NCBI RefSeq assembly: GCF_000003815.2
Contig: NC_049980.1
Coordinates: forward strand, 30,132,768 to 30,196,767
DNA from: Branchiostoma floridae
Taxonomy: Eukaryota > Chordata > Leptocardii > Amphioxiformes > Branchiostomatidae
Length of the DNA: 64,000 bases
Direction of reading: 5' to 3'
Numbering within the stretch: position 1 is the first letter of the stretch; every line of letters starts with the position of its first letter. Shown piece by piece: positions 11,483 through 22,093 of the stretch. Under the pieces are notes generated by a model that worked only from the letters and a program-made list of their open reading frames with translations, was not told the DNA's origin and did not search any database. A program made the translations under genes and the position numbers.

Positions 11483-14400
11483 GTGTGTTTGTGTGTGTGT
11501 GTGCGCGCGTGTGAAGTTTTATGGTGTTAACTTGGCCGGAGCGAAAACAGTGCAAGCTTGAACAGCTCAAATTTCCTTACTTATTTTGGTGTGAAAGGAC
11601 TGTGACATGAAGTAAGGTAGGGCATTTATCGTCTTCGAAATCTATTGAACACTACAAAGTTGAGACAGCAGACGTCCAACAACGGTGTAGCGCTGAGGTT
11701 ACCAGGGAGTGGTGAAATATGCGTGGCTGGTGTTTATCCGTTGTTTTGGAAATTCGTGTATTTATATACATATGTATTATAAGGCATAGCATAACATTCC
11801 GGAAAGGCTATCCAACTAGCCGGGGGGCCAGTACCAAGGCCGTTGAACTCTGGCTACTTCCAGTCTGAAAAAAAAGTGGTGCAAGAGCCTTGGCATTCAA
11901 TTCAATGACGACAATATTCGGGGTGAAGGAATCGCAGTTTGCAAATTTAATCTGGCGCTGTGTTCAAAGTGCCAAGAACGTCGCGTCAACACGTCAACAA
12001 GCACCCAGCTTAATTCCTGCACGTTCGACAGAGTTGCATGCAGACGAATCGGTGATTAATTCGCGATCGCTTCTCTGAAAAACAATCTGTGTAAAAGTAG
12101 CCCCCGCAAGCGTCGTTAGAGGGATCGAGGTAGTGCGCAATTAATGTTTAGGTTACAAACTACACTAAAGTAAATGGAAAATGTGACGTGTTTATTTGTT
12201 TTGAAGTCATAAATGAAGCAGTGAATTAGAGTGATTGGATTTGAACCTTTGTTGGTTCATGAAAGCTCAAATCGGACCGCGGGCCACTTTTTATTGATGC
12301 CATAAGGAAAGAGACAAGGGTGTAGTATAACGTCATACAGTTTACCTCATTTAAAGTCCTATTGAGTCTTATAAGTCTATATACACAGTTTTACATACAT
12401 ATGCAAAACTTCCAATTTGTCTATCTTTTGTCCTGTCCCAGATGAGGGGGCCTTGATTTTTTGCTGGCAGATTTTGAGCTTTTGATATCAGGAAAAAGTG
12501 GTAACTGCATGGTCATTCTGTAAAAATCTTTTACAGATGATAACTGAAGAAAGGACCAATGATTTCGGGCATGTAGGTAGCTTATAAGTTATAGACTGAG
12601 ATGTATACAATTAAATGAAACCCATGCAGACTTCATCCACTTAATCAATAAGAAATTTTCATAAAAGAACTTGTAACATTTGTACTTCAGGGCATAACAG
12701 TAACAGATGCCAATTATGCAAATAAGGGCCTAATATGCATAATTGATGTGGAAATTCCATAGTTTTGTAGGATACCACGCATGTTGGGAGATGTTGCATA
12801 TTATGGTAGCACAGGAGCAAACAACATCATTACCATGACAACTGGTTAGTCGTGCAAACATAATGTGTCTGGTCTATGTTTCCTTTGCCTTATGTCCATA
12901 GTGCAAAGGGATGTAGAAATGATCTACAGCACCCCCTATGAAAATTAGCTGCTGATGTTTTTGATAATGATAACAACAATTGTTTAGGTTTCATCAATCT
13001 TCAAATACATTGCAGTGCCGTAGGGTGCTGAATTGCATATTCAGGCATTCAAACAAACTTTACACAGGTATTGACAAACTTATCATACATAAAGTAATAA
13101 AAGTGACATTTTACAGGCAGGACATTCACAATCACATAGTGATTTACAATTAACATGTAGTAATGCTAATTCATCTCTATCCGCAGGTAACCTACATCCG
13201 TTATTTTAAAAACAGGGTCTTGGGGGATATCAAGTCCTCAGCCAGTGGTTTCAAACTGCAAAATATTGCAAACCACCGTCCGTCAATCCTCAAATGCTCA
13301 CTTAAAAAAAAACGGATATAAGTTACCCAGCGGATAAAGGTGAACAAGCGTTACATGTCAGACTCTCTCCCAACAGTCCCCGTGAAGGGATCTGCAAAAT
13401 CTGCCACGAGGGCGAGACGGCAGGCCAGCTGATCTCGCCGTGCCAGTGTACGGGCTCGCTGGGCCTGGTGCACCGCTCCTGCATCGAGCTGTGGCTGTCC
13501 TCCTCGGGCTCCACCACCTGCGAGATCTGCAACCAGCAGTTCCCCATCACTACCAAGTCACGCTCCTTCCTCCAGGTCAGTTTTACACAATGAACAGAAT
13601 TATGGGTGGGTACTGGTATGGTTACTGGTTACAAAACCATTTTTTTTCTTGTTGGACCGGTCCAGAAAAAAATGGACCTGAAAAAAATCAGTTGATCGGA
13701 TAATCTGGTCCAATTGACTTTAATTCAGTCAATTGATTGCGATTTTCAGGATGTGAGGGTACTCAATATTCATTTAGTTCATTTCAGTTCAGACCAATCA
13801 AAATCCTTCCCACACCCATCAGCATATAGAGCAGTGACCATCTCCTTTTCTGTAGCCCTTGGACCACACAGTTCTGCAAGCACTACAGTGGGGGCTAGAT
13901 CCCTGGTAGTAACATAGAAAGCATAAAGGAGGCTGTAATAGAAAGCAGATAGGAGGATGTTATCAAAGGTATCCTTTGTTTTGTCTGAACCCACACTCTA
14001 AACACCATAAAAACTGGTTTATGTTCTTGTCCTTATGTTTTTTTCATGTATACTGTAACGTTATATTTTACATGTAAAATGCAATAAAAAAAATTTAAAA
14101 AAAAATTTAAAAAACACCACAAAAACTCACAAATAGCTTCTTGCGTTATGCTATTAAACGACAAAAACACTACCATAGCCATCGCTTCTTGGGGAAGGCA
14201 ACTAAAACTTCTATTCATTCAATTTCTGACAGTGGCTGAAGAACAAGGACAACACCATGGAGAAGCGCACGTTCATGGGAGACACGGTGTGCTTCCTGTT
14301 CATCACTCCGCTGGCCAGCGTCAGCGGCTGGCTGTGCCTCCAGGGCGCCATCAACCACATCAAGCACAACAGCCCCACCGAGGCCGGCGGGCTCATCGCT

Positions 14401-14988
14401 CTCATGGTGGCGCTCTTCATCATCTACTTCTTCTGGTCCATCGTGAGTACGGATTCTGTATTTTCAATAACAACATTTTTTATCCACAGATCTAACCATA
14501 TATTAGCCTCCACCACGCCTTCCTACGGGGGTGCGGGGATCGTAGAATTTGGCAAAAAGATTTGGAAGTTGGCCAGGGGAGTCAGTCCATGCTAAGGTTA
14601 ATTTTGCGGCAGGCCAATTCCTCTGGTAGCAAAACTCTCCTGGCAAATTTATTCTCTCTATAATCAAAGCAAGTCTCATATAGAGTAACCATATCTACCT
14701 TCTGGCCACATAGTACTTTTCAGATCCAAACTTTTTGTGGTGGTTTTAAGTTGGTGATTAACAGTCACCATGTGAAACACAAAAAATAGAACGACTGTCA
14801 AAATTTCAAGTCAAAAGTCACAAAGTCCCATACTTTCCCAGGTGTCGATCCGCTACCACGTGACCATGTGGCTGAAGTGGCGCAAGAAGAGCCCAGAAAT
14901 CCAGCTGATCGACCTGGCTGTCCGGTGCACCAAGACCCCGACCCACAGCCCACAGCCCAACAAAAAGGACCCAGAAACTGGCTTCTAA
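9959..14988 (+). CDS. MARCHF2/3-like: Membrane-associated RING-CH E3 ubiquitin ligase, MARCHF2/3-like
   Basis: Five exons (9959-10027, 11075-11241, 13377-13575, 14233-14442, 14842-14988) join in frame to 263 residues, close to the 246-253 of human MARCHF2 and MARCHF3. Residues 85-130 form a C4HC3 RING-CH finger: Cys85, Cys88, Cys101, Cys103, His111, Cys114, Cys127 and Cys130, with Trp118 at the E2-contact position. Two hydrophobic segments follow (about 164-184, FLFITPLASVSGWLCL, and 197-217), then a cytosolic tail with the conserved VSIRYH start. The N-terminal 80 residues are polar and not conserved. Family knowledge: these ligases sit in endosomal and plasma membranes and ubiquitinate transmembrane cargo. 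The start at 9959 has the context ccaccATGa. All catalytic zinc ligands are present, so the gene looks intact. MARCHF2 and MARCHF3 cannot be separated by eye; a pre-duplication orthologue is likely. Confidence 0.92.
10282..10305. repeat. C15-A9 homopolymer run
   Basis: Adjacent poly-C and poly-A tracts in MARCHF intron 1. Their length is likely to be unreliable in the assembly. Confidence 0.9.
11442..11513. repeat. (GT)n microsatellite
   Basis: About 70 bp of GT dinucleotides with a few GC steps, in MARCHF intron 2. It explains the Thr/His repeat reading frame on the opposite strand. Confidence 0.95.
12773..12920. mobile_element. MITE family B, degraded copy
   Basis: The left end (gcatgttgggagatgttgca) and right end (catagtgcaaagggatgt) are weak inverted matches to the family B ends at 3586 and 17787. 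The centre shares the 'cattaccatgacaac' segment with the copy at 16044. Confidence 0.45.
13603..13692. repeat. Half copy of the GGGTGGGTACCGGTAC element
   Basis: Just after the RING exon, 'gggtgggtactggtatgg', 'aaaaccatttttt' and 'cttgttggaccggtccag' repeat the left end and the core (in inverse orientation) of the complete element at 26123. It may be a truncated insertion. Confidence 0.5.
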
Positions 14989-15052
14989 ACTCTTCCCAAG
15001 TGATCAGCTTGCAGTCAATTTTCTAATTGGCCATCAGAAGTTTGATGATGCT

Positions 15053-15213
15053 AGGGACACATTTCCAAACCTGTGCCTGGTGCCTGTCCAGGCAACTTGC
15101 AGGAAAAAATAAGTATGATAAAATAGCTTTTAATTTTTCTTGATTTGATTTTACTTTTATATTTCATTCCTGCCAACAGCCCGTCCAAGCCTTGGTTTGG
15201 AAATGTGATCCTT
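15053..15213. mobile_element. MITE family C with TCACATTTCCAAACC ends
   Basis: A 161-bp element. Left end AGGGACACATTTCCAAACC, right end GGTTTGGAAATGTGATCCTT: inverted with a few mismatches. A related single end, 'taggtcacatttccaaacc', occurs at 10636-10654. No target-site duplication seen. Confidence 0.65.
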
Positions 15214-16043
15214 GCATAAGACCACATACATACCAACCATGGTTTCCCCAAGAAATATCAGCAAATGGTCTATAACTACAGCAAATGATCTGTACCTAAA
15301 GGGAAAGTGTAGTGTCCACTATCAAGACTATTCACTTCTTATCATTCAGCCTAAACTCTCACTCTACCTAAATTCTAATATCTATTAGTGAATGCAGCCT
15401 CAGAAATGGTAGCGATCAAACAGTTTGACATATACATGTATCACTAAAATGTAAAGTGGCAATCAGATAAAAAAAGCTCTGTATCATTTTTTCTTCACAT
15501 TTAAGACATCTTTGTAAAGAGTATGTACTCACAATTATAAAAGATCCAACTGTTACAATTTTGCAAGAACAGTCACAACAACCATGTCATCCTGCAAGTC
15601 CAATGGGTCAAGGATGTGTAGTCATGTATAAAACTGAGGAGAAACACAGGAACATATTTCTGTGTTCCAATAATTCACATAAAAGCACTGTTGTGTACAA
15701 TCAACTTTTCTTTTTATCTCAGAGAAACAATCTAAACTCTATTTCAATATCACACAAATGTAATGCATAGATTCTCACTAAAACCAAGGGCTCAGTAGTC
15801 TGGTGCCAGCTGTGTACAGCTTTATCCTTTTTCCAATGATCACTCCCTGACTTATGGGCTGTACATGGCCGGATATCAGGCTACACTTACAGCCTTGAAA
15901 AAATCATCATGTTCACTCAAGACAATTACAGCAGAAAGAAATAGCAAAAAGCAGGTAGATTTCTAAAACTGCACTTTAACTTCACACATGATTTACTTAC
16001 TGTTAATCGAGGGAAAAGTTCAATAATGGACCTTTAACAGATT

Positions 16044-16214
16044 CCATTGCATGCTGAAAGATTCAGGCCACTATGGGACAAACAATATCATTTCCATGAC
16101 AACACATATGTTGTGCACATGCACTGTGTCCAGCTTGGTCAATGTTGTCATGGTAGTGATTTTGTTGCACCCCAGCTACATGTACCCATAGTGCCCTGCA
16201 TTACCCAGCAATGA
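16044..16214. mobile_element. MITE family B, copy 3
   Basis: Ends CCATTGCATGCTG and the inverse form 'cagcaatg', with inner arms CACTATGGGACA and TACCCATAGTGCCCTGCA. Same family as 3586 and 17787. It lies in the likely MARCHF 3' UTR. Confidence 0.6.
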
Positions 16215-16672
16215 GAGGCTATATGAATTTCATATGGTGAAATTTGCTGACTTGAATGGCTGCTAAAGCACTAAATAAGAGCAATAGGCAAGAATGACAA
16301 TTTTGCTGCACAATAACTATTTTCTGTCAGATCATGGTATAAACAAGTTATATTCATTTGCTCAATAGCTTTACTCTTACTTGCTTTTCAACGAACAGAT
16401 GACTCAGTTCAGTTTCACAGTGACCAGTTAAGAACTATTCTGAATTTCACTTTTTGTATAAACAAAAGTTATTTCAAGGAGAGAGACGAACACTATCTCC
16501 CAAATGGAACATTGTAGATGTGAAGCTTTGTTTTTTAATGACCAATGCAATTTTTTCTGTGCTTGCACATCTTGAAACAAGAGCGACGCTTGTTAAAGAG
16601 CAGATGACCACAACAATTGTATCAAGATTTTACTTGGCAATTCTATAACATTTATAAGATGATTATCTTCAA

Positions 16673-16678
16673 AATAAA
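16673..16678 (+). terminator. Candidate poly(A) signal AATAAA
   Basis: Canonical hexamer 1.7 kb past the MARCHF stop, on the sense strand. Weak evidence by itself. Confidence 0.3.
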
Positions 16679-17786
16679 GTTTCACTTTTCACGAAATGCC
16701 ATTTGGGTCCATGCAAGGAAGTTTAGGACAAACCTTTGCATGTCTAAAAAGCCAAAGATGCAATCTGAAGGAAGACTTGAACACTTGAGGATGAAATATT
16801 TTTCTAAAAGATGTTTTCTCTAAGTTCAAGGTATGAGCTACTTTACTTTTGTCTTAGAAAATGCTTCACCAATCCTAACAGTAAGTATCATTTAAATGTG
16901 AAAAAGATTACATTGAGGACATTAGTGGAAATGTGATGACAATTTGGGCATACTTTTGCAGCCATTGCTGATGAGTTTCATAAATAGAAGAGATTTAGGA
17001 CTACAAGTTTAGGGTTTCTGGACAGAATATTCTGCAATTTCAATGTTTGTACAATGATATACAGAGCTGCTAGCATCATTCATGTTTAAATGCAAACTAT
17101 TTGTAATCAGTCCCCATGGGCAAATCTATATGAAAGCTTTAGAAAGCACCCTACCAGAGAAAGTCTGGCTAAAAATCTACATCTTAATTGTTTGTGCAAC
17201 TTCAAGATACAACATGCTGTTTTTCTTCATACTTTTTACTTTCAGAAAAGAAAAAAAAACATTTCTCATCCAGATCATTTTTCAACAATTTCTCCTTAAA
17301 AAGGGTTAGACCTCTGGTATTTAGTCCCGCCCATGACAAAACTAAAATCTTTAATATAGTCTTTAATTACTTAAGAAGAAAGCTTTGATATATATTATTT
17401 ATTTCAATAATTGTTGATGCCATATTTGCTGCTATTATATTGTGCACGTGTTACTATGTAACATTAAAAGATCAAAACTGTAGTTGCAATTCTACCGTTT
17501 ATGTTTCAGTATCACCAAGACTACAGTGCACGTGAACTAAGGAACCAAAGTGCCATTTTTAAATGTCTTCTTGAATGTAAGCGACATAGTGCTGAATTTG
17601 TGATAATTGAATTAGCTTGCCATGTAATGGCCCAGTATTGCAACCTGCTGTACTTGCTAGCCTTCGGAGTTGGCTACATCATTGGCTACTATTTGCCAGA
17701 ATTGATCTATTTTGTCATTATCCAGGTGCCAGAAATTATCAAGAGTAAGTGACACCTACCAGCCCCAAAAATAGACCTCTTCATAT

Positions 17787-17943
17787 GTCCCATTGCATGC
17801 TGGGAGACACAGAGCACTGTGGGTAGCTCAAGGGGCGCACAACACTTTTAGCCTGTCTGGTACACATTGCAATGTTACATTGCAATAACCCAAAGTGTCA
17901 GAGCTACTCATAGTGCCCTGCTTCTCACAGCAGTCAATGGGAC
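17787..17943. mobile_element. MITE family B, best-preserved copy
   Basis: 157 bp. The left end GTCCCATTGCATGCTGGGAG and the right arm (tagtgccctgcttctcacag, then CAATGGGAC) are inverted over about 40 bp, so the element could fold into a near-continuous hairpin. No coding capacity. Confidence 0.75.
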
Positions 17944-20200
17944 CTGTAAAACGTCTATGGACTCAATAGATCCAACTTCATAAATCAAGACTGGTATCAC
18001 TTAATCAAAATCTTTGAACTGGAAGTCCCAACTACTGGCATCTACATACTGTTCTAGCAATATGTAGCCCAACCTGAAGGCTGGTGGTGTTCTTACATCA
18101 GTTCCAGTATGTGAAGGATATATATTCTTTGATGTGCAAAATGGATATCATGTGATGAAGGTTTTAGGGTGTGTGTATAATATCAGAAGAAAGACTTTAT
18201 AATGACTATTTTTTCTGGCTAATAGAAAGTTCTAATGAACTGCTTGTATGAAAACTTCTTGCGCATCTTGTTCTTTGTGATGTTTGATTTTTTTTTTTAA
18301 ATAATTTATTCTTACAAATGTAGGTATAGCAAGGTCAAGTGAGCCCCAGCTACACTAGTTTTTGGCTATTTAGGAGCGCAGTGCAGCTTTGCTATGGTTC
18401 GTGTTATCACCTAAGCACACCAGGTCACCGTTCTTCATGATAAGTATGTTAGGAGGTCCGTCTACTGTAAAGGTTTTACATACATGGGGCCGACTTTTTA
18501 TTTCTCCATCCAAAAGCATGAATGCAACCCATTACAGTTGTGTCGAACGGAACTCGAACCATAGGAAAGCATGTTAAAATACACTGAAACAAGGCTTCAG
18601 AAAAGCACTAACCCCAATTAAATCTTAAAAATTTTTCTCCACCAGGCACAAGGTCATCTTTATAATCATTTAAACTTATTAAAAGAAAACAGGGTGTTGA
18701 CCGGTTCAAAACTCCGAAAAATGCTCCTCTATGAAAGAAACCTCATCTTTGACCCCCGTTTTCTCCTGATACCAGCCGTATGACCCAATAACTAAAATCC
18801 TTCCGCGTGCCAACTAAACTGAGCAAATTTTGACAAAAATGAGTTACGCCTAGGCGCTACCTGTTCCTTCTAACCCAAAAAGTCTCCACGTTGGGCAGAA
18901 ATTTTCAAGGAAAAAGAAGACTTTCAAGGATTTTAAGAGGCGCTTTTTTAAACGTGTTGCCATACCTTCCACTGCGCAACTCCACTCTGACGTCTGCCCT
19001 GAAGGGTTACTGACTGCTTGCACCACTTCATCCGGTAGTGGAGACCAGCCTTTGTTCTCCAGTCCAATAATGATGACTTCATCGATTTGAGTCTTAGACC
19101 AATAATTCTTGCAAAGAGTTGGTCGGGTATAGCCACTTCAATCGTTTCTGAGGATATTTTTCTAGAGTCAGGTGTTATTTTGGGTCAAGGCTTGCAGGTT
19201 AATGCTGACTTTTCTGAAAAGTAATTGGAATACATGTTGGGACAGGAACAAATAAGCGACATGCTTCTTTCTGCTCAATCTACCTACTTATGTAAGTAGA
19301 TTGTCTGGCACACGATCGTACAAGGTGGCAGAGGAACATGCATTTGTTGACAGGATATCAGGCAGTAAGGCCCAGGGATACAAATGTTGTTTTAAGATAC
19401 CCAATGTTCTCATTTGCAATATCAAAATTGTTATAAACAAATGCTTGGAGGCAGCACGTGATAGTTGGACGATGGATGAGCGACTAGGCGCATGTCCACC
19501 CTACAGATGGTCGTTTGATTCCCCTTTTCAGAGCCCACTACAATCAAACCCTGATAGACAAACATAAACAAACCCACCAACCTACATGTAGGTCCCTCTT
19601 AATCTTATGTTCACATTCTGTTGTGTTGCAGACCAATCTAAACAAAAAAGGAAAAGACAGTCCCTATACCTACTGACCCTATTTTTCAGGACCATAATGG
19701 AAATACAGTATCAATTTTCCAAGGACTAATTTACATAACCCCAGACAGTTGGCGGAAAAAGTCCAGTTAACAAACTAAACACTGAACATACAGTAACTGC
19801 AAATTCATTTACTATTTTGACAGGGACCCGAATTCCTGTTAAGAATACGAGTTCCTGTTTCACAGTGTTTTAAAATCACTGTGAACTATATATAATAGTA
19901 AAGAAGTAATAGTAATACCATTCTTGGTGTCATGACTTCATAGTGGGGAGGTGACTGCCAAAAGTTAAAGGTTCACAGCATGCTGTCTTAAATTTTGTTC
20001 CTATGATTGTTACAACCATGAACTTAAATGCACTACAAACTGTGATTATGTGCTATGGCCTCAATAATGACTCAATCTGTAGTAACTTATGCCACCCAAT
20101 AGGAGTTAGTTTTGAGTCTGAATGGTCTAAAACAGTACTTAACAACTGACAACAATCAGTCAGACATAGCAACATGGTCTGAATTTTCTTAAAATACTTG
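17944..20200. other. Intergenic region, no supported gene
   Basis: Open frames exist (for example on the minus strand near 18850-19135) but have neither family resemblance nor splice context that I can defend. No RNA gene recognised. Confidence 0.4.
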
Positions 20201-20201
20201 G

Positions 20202-20207
20202 TTTATT
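20202..20207 (-). terminator. Candidate lamin poly(A) signal
   Basis: TTTATT on the plus strand, i.e. AATAAA on the minus strand, 1.84 kb beyond the lamin stop codon. One possible end of a long lamin 3' UTR. Confidence 0.25.
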
Positions 20208-22051
20208 TGCCTTTTAAACCATACAAATTAGTACAGAAGCTGCCAGCACACGTTTCCTGTCACAACTTGTGCATGATTCCGCTCATCTGATAAATCCTTT
20301 GCGATATGTGAACGTTTTTCATTCGCTTGCCCTCTGTGTAATTGGTTTAGTGCCCGTATAACTATGCCAAGATGTTTTGAGGGCACCAGATTTTCTACAA
20401 GTGACAGCTCACACACCAAGCCAGGTGGCAGTAAGCAGGGTAAAATCTTCACCACACCATCATTGCACAAACTTTTGGTCTAAACATGGAATGGTTTTTT
20501 TAGAACTCTAAGGCCACAAGTCCTGACTTTCACTGCATTAGCTTCCTAAGAAAGATGGCGTGAACAATTTTGACGTAGCTTTTTTTTTTTCAACAATACA
20601 AAACGCCATTTAAAAAAAAATGCAAGGGTTATGACAGGAAACCTGTTGAGGTTTTCATTCGGTACACTGTGGTTAATAAGTGACGCTGAAGTTAGTAACT
20701 AAGTAAATTGTGGCTTACAAAGAAATGCACAAAGAAGCACAGGCATAGGCATGCACATCTGCACAATACTAAATACACTGTACCATTACATATGAAAAAG
20801 TACCTACAGAAAGCCAGAGTTTCTATGCAGTACAAAAAAACAACTTAGAATCATTGGATAATTCATGAAAATCATTCTAATAACGAGACTACTAATAAAG
20901 CATGCATAACTTGGGATACAGAAGCTTTAAAAATTTCCGAGATACTGATTATCACAAATATGCAAATTACCACCTTAATCTAAGAGGAAAAGCTCCACAG
21001 TATCAAGATATAAATACAAAGGTCCCTTCTCTATAAGCCCAAACTACAAGGCTCGGCCTACTGCAACCCTACAAAATGCACCCTTAAGTTACCTATCATT
21101 GTACAAAGTGCCACAGACAACCCCACCCCCTACCCTAACACCTTAGTTATCATACTTTGGTTTTTGCGTCTTCACTGCACATATATACTGTAGTAGTACT
21201 CCCTAAGTACATGGTAAGCAGGGACTATAGCAACTAATTGTTTCGCTGGATCAACGGGACAAAAATGTGTGCCAAACTTTGTGCATGTTTGACCAATGAT
21301 CTCAAAATGGCTCAAATCACTGCTTTTTCTAATACATACAGTTCAACATCTGCTTCTATTGAGTAAAAAAGGATGGAAAAATTTGCACATGTCCACTTAT
21401 GGCTATGAAACACTTACTACTTAAGATGTGTGATGCAAACTATGCTAAGTTTGTAATTGCTTACAATTAGCAATGCTGGTTTGTAGCATGCGTTTTACAA
21501 TGAGATGACAAGAAACTTGGTCCTCATGGTATGAATACCGAGTGATAGTACATGACAGAAGCACTAGGAATAATTGCACAGCTGTAACAAACCAGCTTTT
21601 ACAATTCTACTGAAAGAACTAAGGCGTTCTCCGAGCGAAAGCTATCGGCGTCCCAACCATCCCTCACAGAATGAATACAATACTGGCAAGAACACATCAA
21701 TATTTCAAAAACAGTTTGGAAAAATGTTAGAAATCTTTCACCTTCTGCACCAGCATTGCGAAAGTCAGTGCTCTGTAATTTACTTCAAACAATCACTTGG
21801 TTACAAATTTTCAAATGTACAACGAACATACACTCTTTCTTTCCAAATTTTGTATATAAAATCCACATTGTGTTTATGTTTATGTTCATGTCAATGAGAA
21901 TAGTGGACATGAATACCTGGAATCACTTCTGTGAGAGAGATAGATGAACATTGTTCTACTTATCGCTATTGAATTGAGTAAAAAAAAGGAAAATAAAAAA
22001 AATGGATCCAGTATAGTCTAGACTGTATTGACGTGACAGTCTCTGTTGTCA
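20208..22051 (-). other. Probable lamin 3' UTR
   Basis: AT-rich non-coding DNA downstream of the lamin stop. No exon or clear transposon recognised. Confidence 0.35.
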
Positions 22052-22093
22052 TCACATGATGCTGCAACGCTGTCTTGGGCTAGCCGGGTCACC
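22052..22093 (-). CDS. LMNB-like: Lamin last coding exon with the CaaX box
   Basis: A 42-nt exon, too short to stand out alone. Minus-strand acceptor 'gccttttag' is followed by [13 protein letters not shown] and TGA. It joins in phase 0 to the exon ending EELFHQQ, giving the motif HQQG that human lamin B1 also has just before its own CaaX box. Cys-Ser-Ile-Met is a farnesylation-type CaaX sequence. Confidence 0.93.
   Translation of the reverse strand, partial: GDPASPRQRCSIM

Larger units (their letters stand above)
14989..16700 (+). other. Probable 3' UTR and downstream region of the MARCHF gene
   Basis: Non-coding after the TAA. It contains the inverted-repeat element at 15053 and a family B MITE at 16044. 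The first strong AATAAA that I see on this strand is at 16673-16678, so a long 3' UTR is possible; transcript ends cannot be fixed from sequence alone. Confidence 0.35.

Noticed and set aside
17501-17752. 83-codon plus-strand frame with hydrophobic segments downstream of MARCHF
   Set aside because: No start context, splice sites or family match; AT-rich hydrophobic frames are common by chance.
18850-19136. Minus-strand frame of ~95 codons with protein-like composition
   Set aside because: No homologue recognised and no acceptor or donor in phase; it would need transcript evidence.
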